A DNA stretch of 64,000 bases, taken from positions 62,001-126,000 of the forward strand of contig JAYMGJ010000067.1 in NCBI GenBank assembly GCA_037178675.1, read 5' to 3'. The stretch is from Scleroderma bovista. Lineage: Eukaryota; Basidiomycota; Agaricomycetes; Boletales; Sclerodermataceae. The position numbers were made by a program, and so were the translations under genes. This document shows, in pieces, positions 23,633 through 35,911 of this stretch (position 1 is the stretch's first letter; each line of letters begins with the position of its first letter). Under the pieces are notes generated by a model. That model saw only the letters and a list, made by a program, of their open reading frames with translations, made no database searches and was not told where the DNA came from.

Positions 23633-25252
23633 ATGAACTTCCTCGACACATACGGCATTACTGGCACTGGAACGAGTACCCCACCCCCTGGTAATCGTCC
23701 AGAGCAAAGTCTGGATGAAGAGGTATCGCAGGTAATCGGAACTCTTGGACGTTTCTGGGGAGGATTCAAGAAGCAGGTGATTGTACTAATCATTGTACAT
23801 CCTCTGCGCATTCTCACTGTCCATGTACCCCAGGGCGAGACGGCTCTCGCAGTTGCACGACGGGACTTCAGTCAGGTTGTCTCACAAGCGCAACGAGAGC
23901 TCGGAAAGCTCGCAGCGACTGCACCCGCTGATTCTACCACTGAAGAGGAACCCGCCTCAAGCGAGGGACAAGAAGAGAACGTCGAAGGCGATGAACATGA
24001 AAACGGGAGCGACGCTGGACATGTTACGCCTTCTGCAGCACGAGAAACTCCAACTGGCGGCGTAACGGACACCGCCCAGTCGTCATCATCTGCGACTATG
24101 CAATCGTTCTTCAGGCGTATACAACCATCTCTTCCACCTAACATAGTTTCTACTGTACAGGCCCATTTACCTGACAGTCTCAAGAACGCCCAACACATAG
24201 ACTTCACGCAGTTGCGCAACACACTCTCTACGGAATTCCAACGCGTCCAAGGTGTCACTCGTGCCCAAGCAGAGGAGTATGTACACAAGAGCGAGGTAAT
24301 CTTCCGAGAGGCAGTGAGAGAAGCCGGTGAGGTCATCCGAGATGCGGTGAAAGTCATCCCCCCGGAGGAAGTGGAAGGCGAATCGAACGTTGGCACGGTG
24401 TGGGATGGTACCGATATATGGATGCTTCCTGGTTTGGCTACTGGTGCAGAGGGAAACATGCACAGCTTCAAAGGCAAGGAGAAAGACCGAGGCGGTTTGA
24501 GTCGACGCTCCGATGATCTTCGTGCAGTTGCGACGCGCGCAGAATCATTGTTAAAGCAGCTCAGAGGCAATCCAGAAATCATCAAAATCGATCCTGCGAT
24601 AGACTCGTCCAAGGAGTCTTACTTGGCTTGGGCAGATGATCTCGAGGTTACTGGCACAGGGTTTGGCACAAAAGTGTGGTCAGAGCGAACCGCTCAAGCA
24701 CTATCGGATCCCAATGATGGCTCTGTACTGCAAGCCACATTGGATACTCTTGGTGAGTTTGTTTACCTAGATTTGGCCTTGACATAACAAAATCTCTTTG
24801 TCACAGTTCCATCACATATGCCTGAAGAAGTGTTTTGGGTCAGATACTTCTTCCGGGTGCATCAAATCGAGCAAGAAGAAAGCAGGCGTAAGGCGTTCCT
24901 CCATGGTAATGATTATGTATCTTCCTTGTGGCTCCTTCTAAGCTCAAATGAATACCTAGCTACTACTGATAGAGAAGATGACTTCAGCTGGGAAGATGAT
25001 GAAGACGAATCTACATCTCCTACAGCGGCTGGCGCCTCGCAAAGCTCGGTGCAAACTCTGGCTTCTTCGCAACGCACCCTCGCTCCTCGGAGAACAGCTT
25101 TAACTGATGAATGCTCGTCCTCCCTGCCTGTGAGTCCGAGACTCAGCAGTGAGGCTAGCTACGACGTGGTGTCCGGGAACGTTAGCAACGCTGGAGATGT
25201 AGCTGAGGTGCCGACAAAGGCGAGCGAGGATGAGGATAGCGACTGGGAGTAA
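23633..25252 (+). CDS. BSD-domain protein
   Basis: 484 residues from four exons (23633-23776, 23834-24752, 24807-24905, 24960-25252). The BSD domain is recognisable at PSHMPEEVFWVRYFFRVHQI, which carries the family's characteristic Phe-Trp pair. It sits after a region with amphipathic helices (EEYVHKSEVIFREAVREAGE). The N-terminus WGGFKKQGETALAVARRDF and the acidic C-terminus ending DEDSDWE resemble the Dos2/BSDC1-type proteins, whose function is poorly known. BSD domains also occur in TFIIH p62, but this protein has no other TFIIH feature. Introns 1 and 3 (57 and 51 nt) are multiples of three without stops, so retaining them would only lengthen the protein. Confidence 0.85.
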
Positions 25253-25422
25253 TGGAAATGCCATGGTAGTACTAGTATTATTGTAATTTCTTGTGCTTTC
25301 TCCATCGAATATTTATTTGGGTGGCTGTGCCTCGAGTCAGGTTGAGTCGTAGAAAGGGCGAGATAAAAATCGGAGGTTGGTCAATAGCCTCCATCACCAG
25401 CTGCACTCGGCAGATCATTGCC

Positions 25423-28400
25423 ATGTCGTTTCCGAAACACGATAGTATGTCCCGCGATCTCTGTTATGCACCGTTTTAACAAAGCTCCACAGTATCGCAG
25501 CCCTTCAACTTCCCCAAGGAAGAGGAAAAGGTTATCGAGTTCTGGCGCGAGATCGACGCGTTCCAAACAAGCTTGAAGCTCTCCGAGGGGAAGCCCGAGT
25601 TTGTATTCTTCGATGGTCCGCCATTTGCCACTGGATTGCCACACTACGGCCATCTATTAGCGGGCACTATCAAGGTGGGCAGCATCTTGACAAGCGGAAC
25701 CCGGACTGAGCACGATCTTCTTCATTTGCTTCCAGGATATCGTTACTAGATATGCCCATGTCTCGGGTCACCACGTTGTTCGTCGATTTGGCTGGGATAC
25801 TCATGGTCTCCCAGTTGAACACGAGATAGACAAGACCCTCGGAATCACAGGTAAAGAAGACGTACTGAAGATGGGTATCGACAAGTACAATGCCGAATGT
25901 CGAGCCATTGTGATGAAGTACTCTTTGGAATGGCGCTCAACTGTGGAACGAATGGGCCGCTGGATAGATTTCGATAACGACTACAAAACGCTGAACACTA
26001 CCTTCATGGAGAGTATCTGGTGGGCCTTCAATGAACTTTGGAAAAAGGGCTTAGTCTATCGTGGCACTCGAGTCATGCCTTACTCGACGGGCTGTACAAC
26101 ACCGCTTTCCAACTTCGAAGCTGGATTGGACTATAGAGATGTCAATGATCCTGCGATCACTGTATCCTTCCCTCTCGTGGACGATCCCTCCACCTCACTT
26201 TTAGCGTGGACAACGACCCCATGGACATTACCTTCCAATCTTGGGCTGTGTGTGCATCCAGATTTTACATACATCAAAATTTACGACGAAGACAAGAATG
26301 TGAACTACGTTATTTGCGAAAAGCTTCTCGGCACGCTATACAAAGATCCGAAGAAAGCAAAATTCAAGAAAATTGCTTCCTTCAAAGGCTCGCATATGAA
26401 GGGTTGGAAATATGTGCCACTATTCCAGTACTTTACTGCACAGGTGGGCTTCTGCCGTCATAGTAGGTGCTGTGTCAAGTAACCACGCCCGTCTCGTGCA
26501 GTTTGAAGACCGAGCTTTCAGAGTCGTCACCGACTCGTATGTGACAGATGAAGATGGTACAGGCATCGTTCACCAAGCTCCAGCTTTCGGTGAGGACGAT
26601 CATCGCATTGCCATTGCAAATGGGATTGTGGCACCTGAAGAAGTGCCACCGTGTCCGTTGGATGATGTTGGCAGGTTCGTTAAACCTGTGGTAGATTACG
26701 AAGGCATGTACATCAAGGCTAGTGTCTTATTGGTCCTGGTCCCGCCCATTGCTAATCTTTTCAGGGTACAGGATGCAGATAAAGAGATTCAGAAGCAGCT
26801 GAAGGCAAAAGGGCGACTCTTGGTGCAAACAAATGCCAAGCACTCATACCCATTTTGCTGGAGGTAAGCATCATGCTGGTTAAAAAGGCTTCACTGAGTC
26901 CTGCATAACTGATAGATCTGGAACTCCTTTGATCTACCGCGCGATACCATCGTGGTTTGTGAGGGTCCAACCCATAAGAGACCAGCTCGTTGAAAACAAC
27001 AAGGAGACTTTATGGTCAGCAGTGAACCCCGTTACGTCGAAGATTCTCATCTCTGCACCACAGGGTACCTCAATCAGTCGGGGACCTTCGTTTTGGCAAC
27101 TGGCTTGCCAATGCACGTGACTGGAATATATCTAGAAACCGATACTGGGGTACACCACTGCCACTCTGGGTCAGCGAGGACTACGAAGAGGTTCGCATAT
27201 TCTCTTGCTACGGCCGCGTGAAGCATTGGCTAAGCCACGATACTTTCGAAGATTGTTTCTGTCGGATCTATTGCTGAGCTGGAAAGCTTGACCGGTGTCA
27301 CAGGAATAACAGATTTACATCGAGACAAGATTGATCACCTGACTATACCCTCAAAGAAAGGCAAGGGTCAACTCAGGAGAGTAGAAGAGATATTCGATTG
27401 TTGGTTCGAATCTGGAAGGTATGTGACTCAACATATCCTATCAGCGGTCTTCTGATGCGTGATTCCCAGCATGCCATATGCCCAGGTCCACTATCCATTT
27501 GAAAACAAAGAGTTCTTCGAGAAGAACTTTCCGGGTGACTTCGTTTCCGAGGGCATCGACCAAACACGAGGGTGGTTTTACACACTCTTGGTATTGTCGA
27601 CACACCTCTTTGGAAGGGCGCCCTGGAAGAACTTAATCGTCACTGGCCTTGTCCTTGCAGCTGATGGCAAGAAAATGAGCAAAAAACTACGTAATTACCC
27701 TGATCCTAATCTCATGTTCAATGTATACGGAGCAGATGCTGTAAGGTTCGTACGACTGCATCAGTCGGAAGTCCGATAACTGATGGTTTTCCAGGATGTT
27801 TCTGGTCAACTCCCCTATTGTTCGAGGCGAGAACCTTCGGTTCCGCGAGGAAGGCGTCCGTGAAGTCGTTTCACGTGTCATGTTTCCGTGGGTCAATGCA
27901 TGTCGTTTCTTCATCGGACAAGCAAATCTCCTCCAAAAAAATACTGGCATAGAATTCAAGTATAACCCACAGGCACCTCTTTCAAGCAACGTGATGGACC
28001 GTTGGATCCTTGCTCGTTGCCAATCATTGATTCTGTTATTCCGAACGGAGATGGCAGCCTACAGACTTTACACCATCCTCCCGCGCCTGCTGGACCTAGT
28101 AGACGAGTTGACGAACTGGTACATCCGATTCAACAGGCGTAGATTAAAAGGTGAAGATGGACCGGAGGACACTGTCGCTGCACTCAATACCTTGTTTGAA
28201 ACTCTCTTCACGCTGTGTCGCACGATGGTAAGTTCACACAAGTGCTCTTGCTTGCATTAACACTCATACATCGACATGCCAGTCTTCATACACACCATTT
28301 TTGACGGAGAACCTGTATCAGGCACTTCGTGAATACATACCAGAGGATCAGTCGGTCCCAGATCCTCGATCAGTCCACTTCCTTACCTTCCCTGAAGTGA

Positions 28401-29248
28401 AACAGGAATACTTTGACGTGGAGATCGAGCGGCAAGTCCAGCGGTTGCAAGCTGTAATCGAGCTTACTCGCAATCTCCGTGAACGGCATAGTATCTCACT
28501 TAAGGTGGGATTCAGACCCTTCAGATTGACCTAACCCGTGTTAATATCGCTACTTTAGACACCTCTGAAGGAGCTATTGGTCTTCCATCCTGATGCACAA
28601 TACATAGCAGACGTCACATCTTTACAGCGCTACATCCAATCCGAGCTGAATGTCCGCGACATTGTCTTCACCTCTGACGAGACAATGTCTGGCGTACGCT
28701 ATCGCGCAGTAGCAGACTGGGGTGTCCTCGGCCGCAAGCTACGAAAAGATCTTGGGCGCGTCAAAAACGCGCTCCCTGGTGTATCGAGCGACACCGTTAA
28801 GGTATACCTCGAGACTGGGAAGCTTACTGTTGACGGCATTGAACTCGTCACGGGTGATTTGACCGTTCAGCGGTACCTCGAACTCCCACCCGCCTCCGAT
28901 GGCCAGTATGCCACACACACAGACAACGATGTCGTCGTTCGGCTTGATGTCCAGATACATCCCGAGCTCATGAGTGAATGGCTTGCGAGGGAACTCATCA
29001 ATCGCGTGCAAAAACTGAGGAAGAAGGCTGGTTTGCAGGCAACAGATGATGTGGACGTGTACTACAAGTTGGAAGACGGTGTTGGCGGAGATCTGCTGAA
29101 AGCGCTCCAAGAAAATGCGGAGAATATCCAACGAACAACACGGAGTGTCCCGAGAGATGTGAAAGAGCGTAACGGAGGGACTTTGATCGCCGAGGAAGAG
29201 CAAGAGATAGCGGACGTTAAATTTTTGCTGTTGCTGGTAAGGGCTTGA
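25423..29248 (+). CDS. ILS1: Isoleucyl-tRNA synthetase, cytosolic
   Basis: Class I aminoacyl-tRNA synthetase charging tRNA-Ile. Twelve exons (25423-25444, 25493-25674, 25736-26443, 26502-26717, 26772-26863, 26916-27014, 27064-27190, 27252-27418, 27470-27745, 27795-28227, 28283-28504, 28559-29248) give 1077 residues, right for the eukaryotic cytosolic enzyme. The HIGH motif appears as PHYGHL within [17 protein letters not shown]. The editing domain includes [13 protein letters not shown], and the KMSKS loop reads [15 protein letters not shown] zinc-free C-terminal extension follows. No mitochondrial presequence is visible. The intron after 26717 probably starts with GC (GCTAGT), though a GT two codons on also keeps frame. 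Confidence 0.96.
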
Positions 29249-29379
29249 AGGTCTGCGAGAGGTTGGATGCAGAAAGAATTGTAATCAGAGAAATGTACTA
29301 TACCTGGCTTTGCCTAGAATACAAGTTGTAGAGATTAGAGTTTGGGACGAGCCGAGGCATTGATATAGCTAAGTGATGG

Positions 29380-30153
29380 TTATTTCTTTGTTGAGCCAAA
29401 TCCTCCGAAGCCCATGAGTTTCGACATCTCGTCCACTTCCATAGCGGATTCCTTGACCAGTGCCATTCGAATCTCTTCCTTCTGCGCTTTCTTCAGCGCC
29501 TTTTTCTCTGCTCGTCGGGCAGCTTCCTTGGTCTTTACCTCTGCTATTCGTTTGTCGAAGTCGAACGCTTTTGCACTCGAGGCCTCCTTCGTTTTCTCAC
29601 GCAAATATGCGATCCGCGCGCGGACCTGCGCCAAGGTTGAGCGCTCTATGCGAGTTGTTTGCCCCAATTTCCTCAGGTCTGAGTGCATCCCCTGAGCATT
29701 ATATGAAGAAGTGAATCAATAGCCTTACGAGCTCTCCCGTTGATGTGGTCCAGGTAGGCGGAGGTGTCTTTGTAGGTGCGATTACAAGTTTCGCAGTAGA
29801 AACCAGGTTGACCGGGACCACGACCCCCAGGGTTCTGCACCACCATGGTCCTATTTAGATTCTTGTCCAGTTCTAACGAGCCTTCTCGGCGTTGCATGAG
29901 CTCCGTGGGTCTGGGGAGATCTTCCTTGCGCCCTTTGCGTGGAGCCTTCCCTGGCCAGATGCATTGGTTTCAAACGGTCTGTAGTAGGCCAGTGCAACCT
30001 ACCTTGTTTCATGCGCTCTTCATTTTCCTGCATCCTTTCCCTTTCCTCCGCGTCCTTCTTCTTTGCTCGCTCTGCGTATTCTTCTTTGTCCCATTTCTTC
30101 CTGAATTCCGTATCTGTAGCCTTAGTCCCATAGGCACTGGATTTGTCTGCCAT
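29380..30153 (-). CDS. SNU23: U4/U6.U5 tri-snRNP protein SNU23/ZMAT2
   Basis: Spliceosome B-complex protein with one matrin-type zinc finger. Three exons (30153-30003, 29932-29729, 29678-29380) give 217 residues. The finger is FYCETCNRTYKDTSAYLDH, joined across an intron to INGRAHLRKLGQTTRIERST, which is the family signature behind the second zinc-binding His. The N-terminal highly charged helix (FRKKWDKEEYAERAKKKDAE) and the C-terminal helix with RMALVKESAMEVDEMSKLMGFGGFG also fit. Two AG sites near 29680-29695 are possible for intron 2; only the second gives the conserved GRAHLRKLG join. The gene converges with ILS1, with 131 bp between stop codons. Confidence 0.93.
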
Positions 30154-31226
30154 GGTGATAGTTAGTCTAGTGTTGAGTCACCTTGCTTGTCCGCACGCTT
30201 ACCTGGACAACAGAGCATAAACATTTCACAATATTGCTAATAGAACCACTACCTGCGCTCATCTTGTTTCCCGAGTCTCGCTGGCGAAATCCCGTCTCAT
30301 CCCTGCCGCGTGCCGTCTCATTCTCCCATTGTTTCTGTACCCCACCCCCACTCTGGCACCGTAACCACCATCGTAATCACATGCATCGTCAATTTTCGCG
30401 CACGATGCCGCCACTCCCGTCTCCATCGCCCTGACCAGCTTCGACCAGCAGCAGCATCGAACACACTACTACAATACGGTTGCACGCACAGGTATGTTTG
30501 TTTTTTTTTGGTTTCGTTTACTAACTATTTTACAGGCCCCCTGCAGTGCACGCCCGCAGAGCATGATTGTCCCTGCTGCCCATATGTTTTCTTTTTTTTC
30601 TTTTTCTTTATTAACTATTATCATAGGTCCTCTGCACTCGCACAGCCAGCGCTGAGATTGCCACCACAACCCGACGATGCCACCGCCAACGACGCCAACT
30701 TCCACCCTCCACCACACCCAAACAACGGCAATGCAGCCCCGCACCCAACGATGGCGACGACAGTTACCGTACCCAACGACAACGACAACAACCACTGCAC
30801 CCAACAGCAATGATAACAACTACCGTGCGTCGATCACCGCCACCACCCGTCAACAGCTGGTACAGTATGTACAACAGAGGAATACAGACATGGTGTGACA
30901 ATCTGATACAGAGTACAAACCTATCTATAAATATTTGGTATGACAAAGTGATGTGCGTAGCCAATGCCATGGCAGTACTACGACAACAGCAATGAGGCAT
31001 GATGGCGACGAAGAGTGGGGATACCACAGCGACGGGCAGTGTTGATTGATGCGACCATTATCCTAAGTGCTCGTTTGTCTACCTACTATATATTCCATGT
31101 GTCCTGTGGCAAGTATCAAGCAAGGTCTGCGCCGACGCAGTCGGCACTTCCCGAGTAAGGATATGTAATTGATTGACTTGTTCCGACATTCAAGCCCCCG
31201 TCGGACGTAGCGCATGCAGGATCCAA
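30154..31226. other. Low-complexity intergenic region with two intron-like segments
   Basis: Between the divergent SNU23 and ERD1 starts. No conserved protein is visible. Two segments look like consecutive fungal introns: 30492-30535 (GTATGT donor, long T run, TACTAAC branch, TTTTACAG) and 30586-30626 (GTTTTC, T run, TTAACTA, ATCATAG). They enclose a 50-bp piece, and the sequences after each acceptor resemble each other (CCCTGCAGTGCAC and CCTCTGCACTCGCAC). This suggests a spliced leader of ERD1 or a noncoding transcript. From 30690 to 30880 the sequence is rich in CAA/CCA/ACG triplets and reads as low complexity. Confidence 0.5.
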
Positions 31227-32770
31227 ATGGTTGGTCAAGATGAAAATCTGCTGGCTGCATCGTTTCCACTACCATTCCGAGTTCTGTTCCTGGTTGGTCT
31301 GGGCATCCTTGGCTGGGCAACAAACCTGCACGGACTGGAGCGATTAGGCATTGATGGACCCAGCATCCTTGAGCTACAGGCCCACAATTATCTACCCCTC
31401 AGGTCCACTCATCCATCTCGCACCAAACAACCCATTGCACGCGCGTTCTATACGCCTGTTTACCGGTTGTTTGTGACGTATTCATCCTGGTGCTTCGGAG
31501 CATGGCTACTCTATAGGACGACGACCCATTCAAATGTAACACTCGTGGATGCCTTCGGATACATCCCAGGAGTGTGCATCCTGAATGTGCTAACAATCCT
31601 TCTGTGTACATTGGATGTCGTTCAAAAACGCCAAAGGGACGCTTTCCTGTTGTAAGCCCCTCTTATCCTCTATTCAAGGGATTGGTTCGATACTCTTCTA
31701 GTTCAGCAGAAAGGTGTCTTTTCGCCGCGGCCAGTGGTCCAATATATTTTTCGGACATCATTTTCGCCGACATTCTCACATCCTATGCCAAGGTGCTGGG
31801 AGATGTTTGGCTGTCACTGTGGATGCTTCTCCCAGGTGGCAGCATGTTGTCTATACCCTCTCACGAGGGATGGTTTCAGTGGATACTGCCAAGTTTAATG
31901 AGGTGTGGTTCATGTGCACTGGTTTCGTAATTCGATGTTCTAACCAAGCGTTCCAGTTTACCATACATAATCCGTTTACGTCAGTGCATTATCGAGTACC
32001 GAGGCCCAACCAACACCAGTCGTCGCCCGCTCCTTAACGCGATCAAGTACGCCTCCTCTCTCCCGGTGATCTATCTCTCTGCAGCTCAGCGGCTTGTCGT
32101 GACGGAGCTTGTAGAAATCCGCGGAGAGACAGCAAGGCAGCAGGCATGGCATGGAGAGCATCCCCTATTTCGCCTTTGGTAAGTTAACATAGCATGTTAG
32201 CCAGGTGTTGTGACAATACGGTGATTCAGGCTTTTAGCTGCGGTCACTAATTCACTGTATTCATTCTGGTGGGATTTAACCAACGACTGGGGACTGGAAA
32301 TCCTGCAGTCACGGCCAACGGGATCATCAAGCCGCCCTCCACGAGCACTCGTTCTTCCCTCTTTGCATCAACAAGTCTCGTCTGTCGACGGATCGCTTTC
32401 CCATCCAGATCGACTCCCGATGCCACGAATATCATCCGCCACCTTCGCTAGCCATGCCCCTCTCGCCTACCCATACGGACTTCGTCCTGTTCTATTATAC
32501 CCCCTTCTCGTGTATCCCTTGATTATTTTTCTCAATCTTGTCTTGCGGATGACATGGTCCATCAAATTGTCCAGCCATCTTCATCTCCATTCTGAAGGGA
32601 GTGCTGTGATATTCTGGCTAGAAGTAGCCGAGTTGCTACGAAGATGGATGTGGGTCTTTCTACGCATAGAATGGGAGGTTGTGAAGAAGGGAAAGGATAG
32701 AGAAAGGACTTCGGACTCGTACACTAGGATGGAGCTCTTCGACGCAGGTAAAGAGGGGGCCGCCGATTAA
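31227..32770 (+). CDS. ERD1: EXS-family protein, ER/Golgi retention protein ERD1
   Basis: Polytopic membrane protein with an EXS domain, related to yeast Erd1, which is needed for Golgi phosphate recycling and retention of ER and Golgi proteins. Four exons (31227-31651, 31702-31902, 31957-32178, 32230-32770) give 462 residues. Several membrane segments are clear, for example PFRVLFLVGLGILGWATNL and PVLLYPLLVYPLIIFLNLVL. EXS hallmarks are VLGDVWLSLWMLLPGG, SLPYIIRLRQCIIEY, SLYSFWWDLTNDWGLE and the terminal RRWMWVFLRIEWE. The C-terminus is less certain: the frame closes at 32770, but a GTAAAG site just before could lead to a further short exon. Confidence 0.88.
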
Positions 32771-33477
32771 TATTGTAGATGTTATCGGTCTCGTCAGTCT
32801 ACCACATACTCAGGTTTGATATAGTGTCGTTCTCATCCGCATTACTTCTCGCATGATCCTCATGACTACTTTCACCAGGATATTAAGAGAATCAAGTAAA
32901 TGTTACCCATTCAGTTTTGTAAGCGGCGAGCTTTTACGTGGAATCCCTATGCATCAGGGTATTTGTGCGTATGTCCGGACACCATGCTGAGGATCTCCAT
33001 CAGCTGTTCCTTCTCATGTCAGATCGGCTGTGCAGGAGGAAAGGTACCTATGTGTGGAAGTGACCAACTTTTGCCTCTTCGAGTTCACTCTCGTAGATGA
33101 CCAAACAGTGAGTCTTGCCTTGGTTATGTGTTCGGCGGATCACGGGGATCTTCGTGCAACTTACCCCATGCCGTATAACGTTCTCACTTTGCTTCAGCGT
33201 CGTGCTACCACACATACCAATGTTTCCAAAACAACATATCCAGTGTCACAGGAATTTTTAGAAAGCTTCCGAGTGTGAGATGCGGCTTCTTGCGGCTATC
33301 CGGTTTTGGGTGGCCTAAATCGAGCAGCAGTGAGTAAACAGATTCCATCTGATGGTTTGTATCCATTGTGGTAGGTGGTTTGCATGGTATGTGCCTGCGT
33401 ATGTATCCATTGGGGCCCGCACTATCCCCTCCACTTAACTCCCCTACAGTTCCATCTTTCCCCGTCTCCATCTCATC
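32771..33477. other. Intergenic, nothing recognised
   Basis: About 700 bp between ERD1 and the formate dehydrogenase gene. Short open frames occur on both strands (for example 33205-33492 minus) without recognisable motifs or convincing splice sites. The right end should contain the FDH promoter; a pyrimidine-rich stretch lies at 33420-33475. Confidence 0.5.
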
Positions 33478-35032
33478 ATGAAGGTGATTCAATTTGTTGT
33501 TGTACTAGAGTAGATATACTAACTTGAAGTAGGTTCTTGCTATTTTGTACAAAGGTGGTGATGCTGCGACGGCTGAGCCTCGCTTGCTCGGTACAGTCGA
33601 CAACCAGGCAAGAACATCTATTACTCAAGGCATAATTGATTGATTATCTCATGTTCATATAGCTCGGTCTTCGCCAGTACCTCGAATCGTTGGGCCATGA
33701 ATACATTGTATGCAACATCGAAATCGCTGGAATGCAGGCTAACCCGACTTGCAGGTCTCTGATTCCAAAGAGGGACCCGATAGCGACTTCCAAAGGCACA
33801 TAGTTGATGTATGTTTTGAATCGATCATACTCATGCTAACCTTCATTTTGATTGACTCTTCAGGCTGAGGTCCTGATCACTACACCTTTCCACCCGGGAT
33901 ACCTCACAGAGGATCTATTCGAGAAGGTAAGCTCGTGTAAAGCCTTTATTTTATTAAAGTGCCGACACCCACCTAACGTCGGTGCAGGCGAACAACCTCA
34001 AACTTTGTGTTACCGCAGGTGTCGGTTCTGACCATGTCGACCTCGATTGTGCAGCGAAGAAAGGTGTTCAGGTTGTGGAAGTCTCGGGGTCGAACGTTGT
34101 TTCGGTTGCAGAACATGTCGTTATGTCCATCTTACTACTCGTTAGGAACTTCGTTCCTGCTCATGAGGTACAATGTATTGGCTGCTCCATGATCGGAACA
34201 TCTCCTGACACCTATCACAGATGATCGAGCGCGGTGACTGGCAAGTTTCTGAAATTGCTCGCAATGCTTTCGATTTGGAAGGTAAGGTCGTGGGGACCAT
34301 TGGTGCTGGCCGTATCGGCTATCGTGTCCTTCAACGTCTGGTACCTTTTAACTGCAAAGAGCTCCTTTACTACGATTATAATCCTCTCCCGGAAGGTCTG
34401 GTTCAGTTGTATTTTGGATCACCCCTTTTATCCAATCATTGTCTTTGCAGGCGCGGCCAAAGCAGTCAATGCTCGCCGAGTAGAGAACCTCGAGAAGTTT
34501 GTCTCTCAATGTGACATTATCACTGTCAACTGCCCTCTTCACGAGGGTAACCGTGGCCTAATCAACGCAGAGCTCCTGAAGTATTTCAAGCAAGGGGCAT
34601 ATCTTGTCAACACTGCCCGCGGCGCGATTTGCAACAAAGAAGATGTCGCCGCTGCCCTCAAGTCTGGCCACTTGAATGGCAAGTATAGTGTTTCCGCCGG
34701 CGTCTATGTCTGACTAGTAATGTAGGTTATGCTGGTGATGTCTGGGATGTCCAACCTGCTCCCAAAGACCATGTCTTGCGAACCGCAAAGAACTCGCTTG
34801 GCGGGGGCAACGGGATGGTGCCACACTACTCTGGTACGACCCTTGACGCACAGGCACGCTACGCGAAAGGTGTGAGGAGTATCCTCGAGAACTATTTCAC
34901 TGGTAAGCCTCAGGAGCCCAAAAATATCATCGTTGGCGTCAGTGGATACGAAAGCAAGGCCTGTAAGTATCCCGCGGTGCCGTTGGAACACTTGCAATCG
35001 ATACTGACAGGGCTTTAGATGGTCAGCGTTGA
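33478..35032 (+). CDS. FDH1: NAD-dependent formate dehydrogenase
   Basis: Oxidises formate to carbon dioxide with NAD; in wood- and litter-decay fungi it handles formate from oxalate breakdown and methanol. Ten exons (33478-33483, 33533-33607, 33663-33707, 33755-33808, 33864-33926, 33988-34167, 34221-34395, 34451-34678, 34726-34962, 35019-35032) give 358 residues. The first exon codes only Met-Lys. Visible motifs are the substrate-binding [14 protein letters not shown], the NAD-binding [27 protein letters not shown], and the catalytic His segment [17 protein letters not shown]. No mitochondrial presequence is present. Two introns start with GC: 33608 (CAG/GCAAGA) and 34679 (ATG/GCAAGT). In both cases only GC keeps the conserved protein. 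Confidence 0.97.
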
Positions 35033-35911
35033 CAGGTCAATAATTGGCTTTTGTTTCTTGGGTTTCGTGAACAACAGATTAAGTGCCATAGTATTCGAAA
35101 ATAACTGTACAATACGGTTTTTCCGAACCTAACAAATCGTTGCACACTTACGGTGTAATAACTCTGTTCCGATCGATGACGTCTGTGAGCTACATACCGC
35201 CCGTCCCCGGGGTAGGGTTTGGATGTCATACTTTCTGGTCACCTATCTTCCTTGTGAAACCTCGAATGCAGGAAAACTCCCACATGATTCTCGACAATAT
35301 TCGGGTTTTCGTGGTCATTTGAACCAATGTCTAACACCAAACAGGTCTTCCTCACCCCTAACGTTAACAAATACTCGAACACGCGAGCCCTTTCCACAAA
35401 CGTTCTTCCTCGCTCTAAGATCAACAATCGCATTCACCAGGTTTGCAAGTGCAACTGGTTGGAACGACAACAAATAAGCCCGCAGATATATGGGAAACCA
35501 AAGCGTGCCCACTTTGACCCGCAAGTACATTTCGGATTGCCGCAGCTCGGAGATGATGTTGGCTTTGTGGTACCAGTAGACTGGAAATGGCGGGGACTAA
35601 GTACGATGGCAGGAAAGCTTTCAGACTTCATACCGACGACATGATGGTTCGTGATCTGGGGATCGTCTTTTGTGCGAGAACGCTCTTATAGCAGCAGATT
35701 TATCATAAATTTGAAGTTGTTCATGTCAACGGACTTGGCAAACTGTGTCAGACAGGAGTAATGACGTGTGGTTTCACTAGTGGAGCCAATAGGGGTTTCG
35801 CAAAGCGTTCTTAGATGAAATCACATGTTTGTTCGAGGTTTTTTGAAGCGAGGTTGGTAATTACGACCATGCGGAAATACAATCTGCATTATAAAACAAA
35901 GAAGGGCGGAT
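35033..35911. other. Intergenic between convergent genes; unclear minus-strand frame
   Basis: FDH and GCN5 end toward each other here. On the minus strand a frame from about 35631 to 35434 reads SCGNPKCTCGSKW and IYCGLICC-like cysteine pairs, and another frame 35530-35315 reads VKVGTLWFPIYLRAYLL. Neither has a convincing start or family. I see no RNA gene. The stretch may hold only the two 3' untranslated regions. Confidence 0.4.

Noticed and set aside
31137..31149. CAGTCGGCACTTC shared with the MITE end at 10939-10951
   Set aside because: Only 13 bases match and no partner repeat is found nearby; expected by chance in 64 kb.
35434..35631. Cys-rich minus-strand frame as a metallothionein-like or zinc protein
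   Set aside because: Start and splice signals are poor and the cysteine spacing matches no family I know.
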